This document shows, piece after piece, positions 54,214 through 63,821 of a stretch of DNA of 64,000 bases. Positions within the stretch are counted from its first letter, which is position 1, and the number at the start of each line of letters is the position of its first letter. Both the position numbers and the translations under genes were made by a program. Location: positions 558,001 through 622,000 of the forward strand of contig NZ_QMEY01000002.1 in assembly GCF_003315795.1 (NCBI RefSeq). Reading direction: 5' to 3'. The notes under the pieces were generated by a model that was not told the origin of the DNA, did no database searches, and saw nothing but the letters and a program-made list of their open reading frames with translations. This DNA comes from Spongiactinospora rosea (GTDB taxonomy: Bacteria; Actinomycetota; Actinomycetes; Streptosporangiales; Streptosporangiaceae).

Positions 54214-55659
54214 ATGCTCATGACACCGTTCCCCCATGGCAGATCGCGCGGCCTCGCGCTCGTCGTGATCTGCCTGGCGTCGCTGATGCTGGTGCTCGAC
54301 GCGACGGTCGTCGTGGTCGCGCTGCCCGCGATCCAGGCCGACCTCGGCTTCACCACACCGAACCTGGCGTGGGTGGTGAACGCCTACCTCGTCCCGTTCG
54401 GCGGCCTGCTGCTGATCTCCGGGCGGCTGGGCGACCTGGTCGGCAAGCGCCGGATGTTCGTGATCGGGCTGTGCGTGTTCACGGTCGCGTCCCTGCTGTG
54501 CGGGCTCGCCGCGAACCAGGCCATGCTGATCGCCTTCCGGGCCGTACAGGGCGCGGGCGCGGCGCTGGCCTCGTCGGTCGTGCTCAGCATGATCGTGACG
54601 CTGTTCCCCGGGCAGCGCGAGCAGGGCCGGGCCCTCGGGGTGTTCAGCTTCGTGCAGGGCGCGGGCGCCTCGATCGGCATGCTGGCCGGGGGCGTGCTCA
54701 CCCAGAGCCTGAGCTGGAACTGGACCCTGCTGGTCAACGTCCCCATCGGGATCGCGGTGGTGGCGGCGACGCTCGCCGTCGTCGAGCGGGACCGCGGCCA
54801 GGGCCTGCGGGCGGGCGTCGATGTGCTGGGGGCGGTCCTGGTCATCGCGGGGGCAATGCTGCTGGTCTACGTCATCGTGGACACCGGCCCGGCGGCCGGG
54901 CGCTGGTCGCTGTTCCTGCTGGCGGCGGCGCTGCTGGCCGGGTTCGTGCTGCGGCAGGCGAAGGCCGCCGCCCCGCTGCTGCCGCTGGGCCTCCTCCGCG
55001 TCCGCCCGGTGGCGGCGGGCAACGTCGTCATGGTGCTGACCGTGGCCGGGATGATGGGCTTCCAGTTCCTCACCGCGCTGTATCTGCAACAGGTCCTCGG
55101 GCTGGACGCGCTGATGACCGGTTTCGCGTTCGTGCCCACTCCGCTGTCGAACGCCGTCGTCACCCTCTGGCTCGGCCCCCGGCTGATCGCCCGCTTCGGA
55201 GCGCGCCCGGTGCTGGCCGCCGGGCTGGCGATCACCGCGCTGGGCTTGGCGCTGCTGGTACGGGCGCCGGTGGACGGCGAGTACTTCGCCGACGTGCTCC
55301 CGGCGCTGCTGCTGGCGGGCGTCGGCATGGGCGGCGCCGTACCGGCCCTCGTCGGGGTCGCCATGTCCGTCGGCACGCCCGAGCACACCGGCGTGGCCTC
55401 CGGCCTGCTGAACACCGTGCAGCAACTCGGCTCCGCGATCGGCACGGCGGTGCTCGCCACCCTCGCCGCCACCCAGACCACCGCCCTGCTGGAGTCGGGC
55501 GCCGCCCCCAGGGAGGCCGCCGCCGGCGGGTTCCGGCTCGCCTACGCGGGCAGCACCGTCCTCCTGGTGGCGGCGGTGGTCGCCGGACTACTGCTCGTAC
55601 CGGCCCGCTCCGTCACGGCCGGAAGGCCGCAGAACGCGGATTCCCAGCGTGTTCCATAG
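54214..55659 (+). CDS. MFS drug transporter, DHA2 (14-TM) family
   Basis: A 481-residue transporter with about 14 membrane segments and the DHA2 motifs LDATVVVVALPAIQADL (helix 1), GRLGDLVGKRRMF (loop 2-3) and a motif-C-like GAGASIGMLAGG in helix 5. It exports hydrophobic compounds. It begins ATG CTC ATG; the second Met at 54220 is an alternative start. Regulated by the divergent MarR. Confidence 0.9.
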   Translation: MLMTPFPHGRSRGLALVVICLASLMLVLDATVVVVALPAIQADLGFTTPNLAWVVNAYLVPFGGLLLISGRLGDLVGKRRMFVIGLCVFTVASLLCGLAANQAMLIAFRAVQGAGAALASSVVLSMIVTLFPGQREQGRALGVFSFVQGAGASIGMLAGGVLTQSLSWNWTLLVNVPIGIAVVAATLAVVERDRGQGLRAGVDVLGAVLVIAGAMLLVYVIVDTGPAAGRWSLFLLAAALLAGFVLRQAKAAAPLLPLGLLRVRPVAAGNVVMVLTVAGMMGFQFLTALYLQQVLGLDALMTGFAFVPTPLSNAVVTLWLGPRLIARFGARPVLAAGLAITALGLALLVRAPVDGEYFADVLPALLLAGVGMGGAVPALVGVAMSVGTPEHTGVASGLLNTVQQLGSAIGTAVLATLAATQTTALLESGAAPREAAAGGFRLAYAGSTVLLVAAVVAGLLLVPARSVTAGRPQNADSQRVP

Positions 55660-56298
55660 CTTCATTCCACCGACCCACCACATGGAATATAACGAAATGG
55701 ACTCATTGCACGGTCGGCCATAAATCATGATTCCGGGCCATCGAATGGTCGTTGCGCATACAATATGGACCGTTTCATCAATCGGTCCACAATCTTTTGA
55801 CCTGCGCGTTCGCCTGAGCGGCAGCACATCGGGAAGCCGCCGCCGAAAAGCACATTCCCGGCAGGGAAGCACTCTGTGACGAAGGTCATAACTCGACATC
55901 TGACTCCGAGCCGATATCGGCCCGCTCCCCACTCTTCGCGTCACCACCAATTCCCTCGGTGATCGTTACTTACCTTGCGGGTAAGGTTTGCTTACCCTTA
56001 CTGGAGTAGAGCACTTCCCGTCGCAGGGATATCCTGACGAATCGGTTCAGAGGTAAGCGGGACGATAAAAATTGCCAGTTAGGCCACCGCCCGAACTTGT
56101 TTGAAGATTTCGGCATGTCTATGTACTGTCTGATCCGGGACAGCAGCCATTAGGCCGAACGGTCATATCGGGGAGTGGTCATCAAGTAACCGTCGTTCGC
56201 CCTGCCTTTGCATGCCGTTCATGGAATCGGCGTTTCGGAGAGGCAGGGATCCGTTACACGGGTAATACGCCCATGTGAGATTCCGAAAGGACTACTCG
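55660..56298. promoter_or_regulatory. Long AT-richer leader region upstream of the tandem protease genes
   Basis: About 640 bp with no convincing gene and clearly lower GC than the flanks. It holds a CTTACC/GGTAAG inverted repeat (55969-55985, arms of 6 nt, spacer TTGCG) followed by another CTTACC at 55991-55996, plus GGTAAGC at 56051. The cluster looks like a regulator-binding array in the promoter of the first protease gene. Confidence 0.5.
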
Positions 56299-57489
56299 GT
56301 GCGTAAGAGACTGTCTTTGACGTTAGTCGCGTTCGCCGCTGCGGCCGGGCTCGCCCTGCCGATGGCCGGTGCGACCGCCAGCCAGGCGCACACCCTCAAG
56401 GCCGGCGGTGACACGTCGGCGTCCACCTATCAGATCTCGGGCCAGGCGAAGAGCGCCGTGGACCCCGAGGCCGTCCAGAAGGCCGCGAAGATCCTTCGCG
56501 GTGCCGTGGAGGACGGCGTCAACTCCGGTTACGGCAGCATTGTCGTGAGCGGCGACGGCGTCCACCTCTTCTGGAAGGGCCAGACGCCCCTCAGCCTGAA
56601 CCCGTACCTCGCCTCGGCCCGGGACAACGCCCCGGTCGAGGTCCTGCCCGCCGACTACTCGGACGCCGAGCTGCGAGCCCAGGCCGAGCTCGTCGCGCAG
56701 GACATCAAGAACGACCTCGAAGGCCCGGTCATCGGGGTGCGGTTCGCTCCTGACGCGAGCGGCCTCATCCTGCTCATCCGGGAGAACGCCAACCCCGGCA
56801 ACCTCGGCATCCCGTCGCTGAGCGTGGACTACACGACCGAGAAGAGCGCCGTGCCCGAGCTGACCTCGCGTCAGGCGGACACGGCCCCGTTCTCGGGCGG
56901 CAACGTCCTCTCCAACCAGGCGCCCGGGGCGCAGTACACCTGCACCGGCGGGTTCCCGGTGACCAAGAACAGCCAGACCTACCTGCTGACCGCCGGGCAC
57001 TGCGGCAACGTCGGCAACCAGTTCAAGAACGGCGCCACCACGGTGGGCACGGCGACCGAGAAGCACACGGCGCACGACCTGCTGCTGGTCCAGGCCAACT
57101 CGGCCGGGAACATCTACGACGGTACCGCTACGACCAACAACAAGCGGGCCGTCGCGGGCTGGGACTACGTCTACGTCGGCGAGCTCGTGAAGTCCTCCGG
57201 CGCGGGCAGCGGCACGGTCGCCAACCTGCAGGTGACCGGCTACGTCTACACCCTGACGGTCCGGGACACCTTCGGTGTCCTCACCACCATCACCCAGCAG
57301 ATCGAGGCGGCCCAGATCAACGGCCTGCCGCCGGCGACCGGTGGCGACAGTGGCGCGCCCATCTTCACCGACTTCGGTGTGAAGGTGGCCGCCAAGGGCT
57401 CGGCTTCCGCGGTCAGTGGCAACCGGCTCTTCTTCGCGCCGTTCACCAACGCGATCGCCGACTTCGGCGTCTCCCCGCTGACGAACTGA
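56299..57489 (+). CDS. Secreted chymotrypsin-fold serine protease (S1 family) with pro-domain
   Basis: A 396-residue protein with a signal peptide (about 1-30, ATAS-Q), a pro-region of about 150 residues and a catalytic domain with triad His234 (TAGHC), Asp260 (HDLLL) and Ser351 (GDSGAP). Cysteine pairs flank the His loop. The start is the GTG after GAAAGG; codon 9 is TTA. The closely related gene downstream (57639) shares the whole layout. The pro-region resembles alpha-lytic-type inhibitory propeptides in position only. Confidence 0.9.
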   Translation: MRKRLSLTLVAFAAAAGLALPMAGATASQAHTLKAGGDTSASTYQISGQAKSAVDPEAVQKAAKILRGAVEDGVNSGYGSIVVSGDGVHLFWKGQTPLSLNPYLASARDNAPVEVLPADYSDAELRAQAELVAQDIKNDLEGPVIGVRFAPDASGLILLIRENANPGNLGIPSLSVDYTTEKSAVPELTSRQADTAPFSGGNVLSNQAPGAQYTCTGGFPVTKNSQTYLLTAGHCGNVGNQFKNGATTVGTATEKHTAHDLLLVQANSAGNIYDGTATTNNKRAVAGWDYVYVGELVKSSGAGSGTVANLQVTGYVYTLTVRDTFGVLTTITQQIEAAQINGLPPATGGDSGAPIFTDFGVKVAAKGSASAVSGNRLFFAPFTNAIADFGVSPLTN

Positions 57490-57564
57490 CCGTTCATCCG
57501 CGCACAACGCTGAAGAAAATCCACGCATAACACCATTCCAATGACCGGCTGATCCCAGTCACCC

Positions 57565-57597
57565 TCCCCGGCGGGTCGCCTCTCCGCTCGCCGGGGA
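57565..57597 (+). terminator. Hairpin between the two protease genes
   Basis: Arms TCCCCGGCG (57565-57573) and CGCCGGGGA (57589-57597) with a 15-nt loop, followed by CCTTTCAATT. It ends the first protease transcript or attenuates read-through into the second. Confidence 0.65.
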
Positions 57598-57638
57598 CCT
57601 TTCAATTCCCCCCACTTCTTTTCCGAAAGGAAACTCCG

Positions 57639-58787
57639 GTGCGCAGCAGACTTACTTTCGCGGTCATCGCGCTGGCCGGTACCGCCGGACTCACCCTGTC
57701 CGCCACCGGCGCGATGGCGAGCCCGATCCCGGACCCCGAACCGGGCGCGCACAGGATCACCTACCAGATTCCGCGGCCGGCGAAGAGCGCCGCGGACCGC
57801 GAGGGCGTACTGAAGGCCGCGCGGATCATCCGCACCGCCGTGGAGAACGGCGCGAACAGTGGCTACGGCAACATCGTCGTGACCGACACCGCCCTGCACC
57901 TGTTCTGGAAGGGCACCCCGCCCGCGTCCCTGAACCCCACACTGGCCGAGGCACGCCGGCACGCCCCGGTCGAGATCCGGCCCGCCGCCTACTCACTGGC
58001 CGAGCTGAGGAGCCAGGTCGAGATCATCGGCCGGCACATCGAGGCGAACATGACCGGGCCGGTCATCGGAGTGGGGATCGCCCCCGACTCCAGTGGCCTG
58101 ATCGTGCTCATCCGCAAGAACGCCGACCGGAACAACCTGGGCCTGCCGCCGGTGAACGTGCCGTACACGACCGAGGAGCGCGACGTTCCCATCCCGGCCT
58201 CGGGCCCGCCCTTCCACGCCGGGGAGCCCATCACCAACGTCACCGCGACCCCGGACAGCACGTGCACCAGCGGATTTCCGGTCACCAAGGACAACCAGAC
58301 CTACCTCCTGACCGCCGGGCACTGCGCCGAGGTGGGCGATGAGTTCCAGCAGAACGGCCAGGTGGTCGGCACCGTGTCCGAGAAGAACGCCGGACACGAT
58401 CTGCTGCTGATCCCCACGGCCGCCGAAGGGCAGATCGATCCCGACCTGCCGGTCAAGGGCTGGGAGTACATCTACACCGGTGAGGTGGTCACCGCCGGCG
58501 GCGCGGCGATCGGGGCCGCCACCTACCAGGTGACCGGGAACGTCTTCACCGTCATGATCCCGAACTCCCGCGGCGAGGCCACCACCGTCACCCACCTGCT
58601 CGAGGCCACCCTGCTCGGTGGCCTGCCCCCCACCCGGGGGGCCAGCGGCACTCCCATCTACACGCTGTACGGGAGCAATGGGGCGATGGCCAAGGGTTCG
58701 CTCAGCGCCATTATCGGGGCGAAACTGCTGTTCCAGCCGGTTTCCACCGCTATCACCGACTTCGGTGTCAGTGTGCTGACGCAGTGA
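57639..58787 (+). CDS. Secreted serine-protease paralogue with altered GDSG motif
   Basis: A 382-residue paralogue of the preceding gene: signal peptide (ending AMAS), pro-region, His228 (TAGHC), Asp254 (GHDLLL) and Ser336. The serine sits in GASGTP, not GDSGGP; the Asp that stabilises the active conformation of trypsin-like enzymes is Ala335. It may be a weak or inactive protease, an inhibitor or a binding protein. The GTG follows GAAAGGA. The tandem pair probably arose by duplication. Confidence 0.85.
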   Translation: MRSRLTFAVIALAGTAGLTLSATGAMASPIPDPEPGAHRITYQIPRPAKSAADREGVLKAARIIRTAVENGANSGYGNIVVTDTALHLFWKGTPPASLNPTLAEARRHAPVEIRPAAYSLAELRSQVEIIGRHIEANMTGPVIGVGIAPDSSGLIVLIRKNADRNNLGLPPVNVPYTTEERDVPIPASGPPFHAGEPITNVTATPDSTCTSGFPVTKDNQTYLLTAGHCAEVGDEFQQNGQVVGTVSEKNAGHDLLLIPTAAEGQIDPDLPVKGWEYIYTGEVVTAGGAAIGAATYQVTGNVFTVMIPNSRGEATTVTHLLEATLLGGLPPTRGASGTPIYTLYGSNGAMAKGSLSAIIGAKLLFQPVSTAITDFGVSVLTQ

Positions 58788-58809
58788 CCCTTCCGGCGAA
58801 CTGAACGAC

Positions 58810-58842
58810 GCCCCCGCCCCAGCAGGTTCCCGGGGCGGGGGC
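58810..58842. terminator. Bidirectional hairpin terminator between convergent protease genes
   Basis: A perfect 11-bp stem, GCCCCCGCCCC / GGGGCGGGGGC, with an 11-nt loop. It lies between the stop of the second S1 paralogue (plus) and the stop of the subtilase (minus) and can serve both. Confidence 0.7.
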
Positions 58843-58873
58843 ACTCGTTCTCAGCGCGAACGGTATTCTACGG

Positions 58874-61800
58874 TCAATCCTTGAGCCCGAAGGCGCGGAT
58901 GACCGTTTGGGTGAGTCCTTTGCCGTCGGTCGCGGTGGCGTTCACCCGAAGGGATACATAATCCCCCCTCGCGGGTGGTTTCAGCATGACCGCGTGGTCC
59001 ATCAATCCCGAGCCGCGGACCTGGAGCGGTTGCCAGGTCTTTCCGTCGTCGTAGGACGCCTCCACGGTAATCCGCTTTATCACGGTGGCCAGGCATTCGG
59101 GACAGTCAAGGCGAATGGCGATCGGAACGGTCACGGTGCGCTTGGCCCGGTTCAGCTCGTCCAGTCCGGCCGGGAAGATTCGCGCGGCGAGGCGGCGGAC
59201 CGCCCAGGGCACCGGGGTCTTCTCCCCGTCGAAGGTCCAGCTCGTCTCCACCCGAGTCGCGAGCGAGGCGTACGTCGTGGGCCGGGTGCTGACCTCCGTC
59301 AGTGTGTACGACGCGAGCTCGTCAGGCAGTCTGGCCACGAAGCCGCACCGCAGTCCCAGCCGGAGATCCGAACAGCGAAGGTGCTTGAGCAGCTTGCCGC
59401 CCGACCTGAGCGACACCTCGCCCTCGCTCATCCATTCGAATCCGGTCCGCCGGGTCACCGGGTCGGCGAACTGACGGCCGCCCGAGTAGTGCAGATCATT
59501 GCCTTCTATGACAAGGTCGCCCAGTTGGAGACCCGGACCGAGGACGGCCTGGTTCCACGTCTCACTGGCCGTCTTCCCTCGGAGGAAATTGCCCAAGCTC
59601 AAGATGGAGTGAGTGGGCCCCACATGCATCACGGTGTCCCACCTCTGACCGAGTACGAACGTGCGGTAGTTGATCAGAGTGCCCGGCACCCGCGCCCTGG
59701 TGGACTGGACGCCCATCCCCGCGGGCCCCACTGCGACAGCCGCCCCGTGGGCCGGTACGCCCGATCCCCGGATCGTCATGGTGATCTTCGCCAGGTCCTT
59801 GACCTCGAAGTCGTACACCGGGTCGTCCGGCAGGCCGCCCGAATGCTCCTTGACCAGGTCATACCGCACAGCATCGGCGCCGCCCAGCCTGGACCACGCG
59901 TTATGCATCTGGTAGGTGAGATCAGGCACCTTTGAGGGGATGACGTAGAACTCCCCTATTGGAAGCCCCCCGATGGTGCCGTTGTACATCGACCTGAAGA
60001 AGCGCTCGCCCCCGAAGTGGGTCGTGACCGTGTTCAGGGACGAGTCCTGGAAACCGTCAGGGTCGTCCAGACCGAACTTGACGGCTTTCCCGTCCCGGGC
60101 GTCCACGACCACCTCACGGTGGTCAGCGTCCACCTTGATCGATTCGTGCGAGATGACGTCGTAGGTCTCGCCCGATATGTAGTTGTGGACCCCTCCCTGC
60201 ATCGTCCAGTCTCCCGCCGGCAGCCTGACGCTGCCCTCGCCCTGGCTGAGCGGAACGTACTCCACCCAGTTGCGCTCCAGGCTGTACACCAGCGCCTCGG
60301 ACCAGATCGCGGGATCACCGTTGCGGTCGATGAATCTGAAGTCGACGTCGTACGATTCGGGCTCGACATACGTCCCGGCCAGCGTCCGCAGCACGACGTC
60401 CTGGCCGGACGACGCCACGAGGACGCCCGGATACTCGCCGGGTTCGACGTCCGCGCGTGCCATGTCCAGCGTCACCGTCGCCTGACCGTGCGCGGGCACC
60501 TTGATCTGCTGCGCCGACGGCTTGAGCAGCCCGGCCGGCAGGGCGACACCCGGCTGGGCGCTCTCCATGCGCAGGTCAAGGAAGACCGTCCGGTCGCCCG
60601 AGTTGGTGTAGGTGATCGTCTTCCTGACCGGGGCGTCCTCACCGTATGGCAGTGTCGTCCACACGTTGCCCGGCGTGGCCGTTACGTTCAGCTTGGTCGC
60701 CGCGTCCACATCGACGCGCCCGGCCCCCTGCTCATAGGGGCCGTTCTCCGGGTTGGGCACCGCGGTCCCGATCAGGGCACCCTTCAACTGCTCCGCCGTC
60801 CAGTCCGGATGCGCCTCGGCGAGCAGCGCCGCCGCGCCCGCGACGTGCGCCGCGGCCATGGACGTGCCGCTTTCCGCCGAGTACTGGCCATTCTCCGGGC
60901 CGGTTCCAACGATCATCGCCGCGGTGATCGCCACCCCGGGCGCGGTGATGTCCGGCTTCACCGCGTGATCGCCGGCACGTGGCCCGCGAGAGGAGAAGTC
61001 GGCCAGCCTGTCGCTCTTGGAGACCGCGCCGACGGTGAGCGCGGCGTCCGCGCTGCCGGGGCTGCCAAGCGTGGTCTTGCCCGGACCGTAGTTGCCGGCG
61101 GCGACGACGAACAGCGTCCCGTACACCTCGGTCAGGGTGTTGACCGCCTCTTCGAGCAGGTCGGGGATCTGGCTGTCGAACGTCGTGCCGAGGCTCAACA
61201 GGGCGATCTTGGCCTTGGCCTCGCCCGCGGCCCAGTCCATTCCCCGGAGAGCGTAGGAGTCGGTGTATCCATCAGAGCATGCCACCTTCGCGATGGCGAG
61301 CTTGGCGTCCGGCGCGACTCCCCGGTACTTGCCCCCCGACGCCTTCCCGGAGCCGGCGATGATCGAAGACTGGTGGGTGCCGTGCCCGTGCATTTCGTCC
61401 TGGACACCACCAGTGGTGCCGGTGAAATCCGCCTTGGCGGTGACACTGTCCGCCAGGTCCGGGTGCCGCTCGTCGTAGCCACTGTCGATCACGGCCACCG
61501 TCACGCCCTTGCCGGTCAGGCCGCGCTGCCAGGCGGCAGGGGCGCCGATCTGCTTGACGCTTTCCGCGAGGTACGGCGTGCGCTTGCCGTCCAGCCACAG
61601 TTTGGTGACGCCCGAGGCCAGCGAGCGGGCCGACGCACCCGCCGTCAGTTGCTTCCACGCCTGCTCCGCGCCGTCCTTGGTGACCTTCACCCCGGACAGG
61701 TCGAGCGCTTCGCTGCGCCAGCCGGTCTTGGCCGCCTTGGCGGTGAGGCGCGGCACCGCAGGCGACCGGACGATCAGGGGCACCTCCGCACTGCGCGAGT

Positions 61801-62260
61801 CGTCGTAGCCCCACGCCACAAGCTGCGTGACGTCGAACAGGCGCTTGTCCACGAGCCCGCGCCCGACGAGCGGCAGCGCGTCGGCCGGGTAAACGCTCAG
61901 GTGACCATCGCGTTCCTGAGCGGTGAACCGTACTTTGTCCCTGCCGGGCCCGGGCTCGATCTCGTAAGTGGGGCCCGATTCGCCTTGAGCGTAGAGCTTG
62001 ACCCGGTCTCCGGTCACCAGGGTGACGAAAGCGGGTAGTCGCGGCTTGACATCCTCCACTGATTTCGTGGCGGTCGAACGCGGGCCGGACTCCGATAGCG
62101 AATTCTCGAACTGGCAGGGGATCCGAGCTGCCAGCGCGGAATCGCCGAGTGCGCGATTGATGGCGCTCTGTGTCGGGGCCGCGTTCGCCGAGCCCGGCGG
62201 TAAGCCGAGTCCGACCGCGGTGACCAGGCCAATTGTTGCGGTAATCGTTTTCCGTATCAT
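58874..62260 (-). CDS. Large secreted subtilisin-family (S8) serine protease
   Basis: An 1128-residue protein: signal peptide (about 1-27), pro-region to about 235, S8 catalytic domain with Asp259 (AVIDSGYDE), His293 (HGHGTHQ) and Ser467 (GTSMAAAH), then about 600 residues of beta-rich repeats (GNVWTTLPYGEDAPVRKTIT fibronectin-like region and others) without a transmembrane anchor. It is an extracellular degradative protease of the long actinomycete class. The ATG at 62260 has CGGAG upstream; a start at 62290 is possible. It faces the two S1 proteases. Confidence 0.92.
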   Translation of the reverse strand: MIRKTITATIGLVTAVGLGLPPGSANAAPTQSAINRALGDSALAARIPCQFENSLSESGPRSTATKSVEDVKPRLPAFVTLVTGDRVKLYAQGESGPTYEIEPGPGRDKVRFTAQERDGHLSVYPADALPLVGRGLVDKRLFDVTQLVAWGYDDSRSAEVPLIVRSPAVPRLTAKAAKTGWRSEALDLSGVKVTKDGAEQAWKQLTAGASARSLASGVTKLWLDGKRTPYLAESVKQIGAPAAWQRGLTGKGVTVAVIDSGYDERHPDLADSVTAKADFTGTTGGVQDEMHGHGTHQSSIIAGSGKASGGKYRGVAPDAKLAIAKVACSDGYTDSYALRGMDWAAGEAKAKIALLSLGTTFDSQIPDLLEEAVNTLTEVYGTLFVVAAGNYGPGKTTLGSPGSADAALTVGAVSKSDRLADFSSRGPRAGDHAVKPDITAPGVAITAAMIVGTGPENGQYSAESGTSMAAAHVAGAAALLAEAHPDWTAEQLKGALIGTAVPNPENGPYEQGAGRVDVDAATKLNVTATPGNVWTTLPYGEDAPVRKTITYTNSGDRTVFLDLRMESAQPGVALPAGLLKPSAQQIKVPAHGQATVTLDMARADVEPGEYPGVLVASSGQDVVLRTLAGTYVEPESYDVDFRFIDRNGDPAIWSEALVYSLERNWVEYVPLSQGEGSVRLPAGDWTMQGGVHNYISGETYDVISHESIKVDADHREVVVDARDGKAVKFGLDDPDGFQDSSLNTVTTHFGGERFFRSMYNGTIGGLPIGEFYVIPSKVPDLTYQMHNAWSRLGGADAVRYDLVKEHSGGLPDDPVYDFEVKDLAKITMTIRGSGVPAHGAAVAVGPAGMGVQSTRARVPGTLINYRTFVLGQRWDTVMHVGPTHSILSLGNFLRGKTASETWNQAVLGPGLQLGDLVIEGNDLHYSGGRQFADPVTRRTGFEWMSEGEVSLRSGGKLLKHLRCSDLRLGLRCGFVARLPDELASYTLTEVSTRPTTYASLATRVETSWTFDGEKTPVPWAVRRLAARIFPAGLDELNRAKRTVTVPIAIRLDCPECLATVIKRITVEASYDDGKTWQPLQVRGSGLMDHAVMLKPPARGDYVSLRVNATATDGKGLTQTVIRAFGLKD

Positions 62261-62762
62261 CGGCGCGCTCCGAGGTCGCGCGTCGTGCAAGGAATCGGCG
62301 GCATGAACACGCTCGCTGCCGAGACCTGGTTCTGTGGGGGGTGAGACACAGGTCCTCCTGTCGGCTCATCGTCGCCTAATTACCAAGGCGACCTTCCACT
62401 CCTAGCACAAATCACTCCAATCGTCATGACCGTACGGCCGAATCTCCATACCGGGATATGTCAAGGAGTCACGACATGGCCGCTCACCATTGCTTTTTAC
62501 AATAGTAAAACCACGGAGAGTGCCATTGTTGGGCCGGGCCGCGTCATGACGGCCGCCATTTCCGGCGATACGCGCCGCGCGATACGGACACGGGCCGCCC
62601 CCCAGGGCGGCCACGAGCCCCGGGCGCACTGCTCATGCGGCCGGGGCACGGCCGATTCCGCGTGTTGGGTGTGCCCGATTCCATGCGGGCGCGGCGACGG
62701 ACCGTGCATGATCGAGTCAGTACGCATGCCGACGAGACGCACCCGTGAAGAATGGACCTGAC
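62261..62762. other. Divergent promoter gap with a TTTTAC/GTAAAA palindrome
   Basis: About 500 bp between the subtilase and the AKR genes, without a convincing gene. A palindrome TTTTAC-AATA-GTAAAA lies at 62495-62510 in locally AT-rich DNA and may be an operator for either gene. The AKR ribosome site is weak. Confidence 0.45.
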
Positions 62763-63605
62763 ATGACAGCGCGCACGATCACCATCGGGGACGGCCTGGA
62801 GATCAACCGGCTGGGCTTCGGCGCGATGCACCTGACCGGCCCGCACTCCTGGGGACCTCCCGCCGACGAGGCATCGGCGCTGGCGGTGGCCAGGCGGGCG
62901 GTCGAGCTGGGCGTGAACCACATCGACACCGCCGACTCCTACGGGCCCGGCACCAGCGAGGAGATGCTGGCCCGCGCGCTGCACCCGTACCCGGCGGGGC
63001 TGCTGATCGGCACCAAGGCGGGGCAGTCCCGGCCCTCGCCCCGCGAGTGGGTGGCGCTCGGGCGGCCGGAGTACCTACGCCAGCAGGTCGAGCTGAGCCT
63101 GCGGCGGCTGCGCCTGCCGGTCATCGACCTGTTCTGGCTGCACCGTATCGATCCGAAGGTCCCGGCCGCCGACCAGTTCGGGGTGCTGGCGCGGTTGCGG
63201 GACGAGGGCAAGGTCCGGCATGTCGGGCTGTCGCAGGTGTCGGTCGCGCAGATCGAGGAGGCACGCCGGACGGTCGAGATCGTCGGCGTCCAGAACCAGT
63301 ACAACGTGTACTCACGCACGGACGAGGACGTCGTGGACCACTGCACGCGCGAAGGCCTGATGTTCGTACCCTGGGAGCCGGTCGCCTCCGGCGCGCACGC
63401 CGCCCGCACCGGCCCGCTCGCGGAGGTCGCGGCCGAGGTCGGCGCGACGCCGGTACAGGTGTCGCTGGCCTGGCTGCTGCACCGGTCGCCGATCATGTGC
63501 CCGATCCCGGGCACCTCGTCGATCGCGCACCTTGAGGAGAACATGGGCGCGGCCGACGTACGGCTGAGCGACGAGCAGTTCGACCGGCTGGCCAAGCTCG
63601 GCTGA
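62763..63605 (+). CDS. Aldo/keto reductase
   Basis: A 280-residue AKR barrel with HIDTADSYGPG (Asp, Tyr), LIGTKAGQ (Lys) and FWLHRIDP (His), so the catalytic tetrad is complete, unlike the related AKR at 18591-19535. PIPGTSSIAHLEENM supplies the NADPH site. The ATG at 62763 is preferred over a GTG at 62745. The substrate is unknown. Confidence 0.9.
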   Translation: MTARTITIGDGLEINRLGFGAMHLTGPHSWGPPADEASALAVARRAVELGVNHIDTADSYGPGTSEEMLARALHPYPAGLLIGTKAGQSRPSPREWVALGRPEYLRQQVELSLRRLRLPVIDLFWLHRIDPKVPAADQFGVLARLRDEGKVRHVGLSQVSVAQIEEARRTVEIVGVQNQYNVYSRTDEDVVDHCTREGLMFVPWEPVASGAHAARTGPLAEVAAEVGATPVQVSLAWLLHRSPIMCPIPGTSSIAHLEENMGAADVRLSDEQFDRLAKLG

Positions 63606-63821
63606 CGGCCCCCCACGCCGCGGGGGTCGCGCCGGGACGACATCGGCGAGGGGCGGCGACCCCTCCGGCATTATAGCCACAAAAGAAAAAAGCGAGATTT
63701 CCCGAATTGCGGAAACAAATCCGCTCCCCCGGGAGTCTTAATGTGTGGGGAATGCGTAGGGGGCCCGGTTACACCCAGTGGGTGAAATCGCACGCATCAA
63801 CACAGGGGGAAAGGAGACGGC

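Noticed and set aside
62426..62761. A 111-codon plus-strand frame before the second AKR
   Set aside because: No ribosome site, Cys/Arg-biased product, and it spans an AT-rich palindrome typical of promoter DNA.
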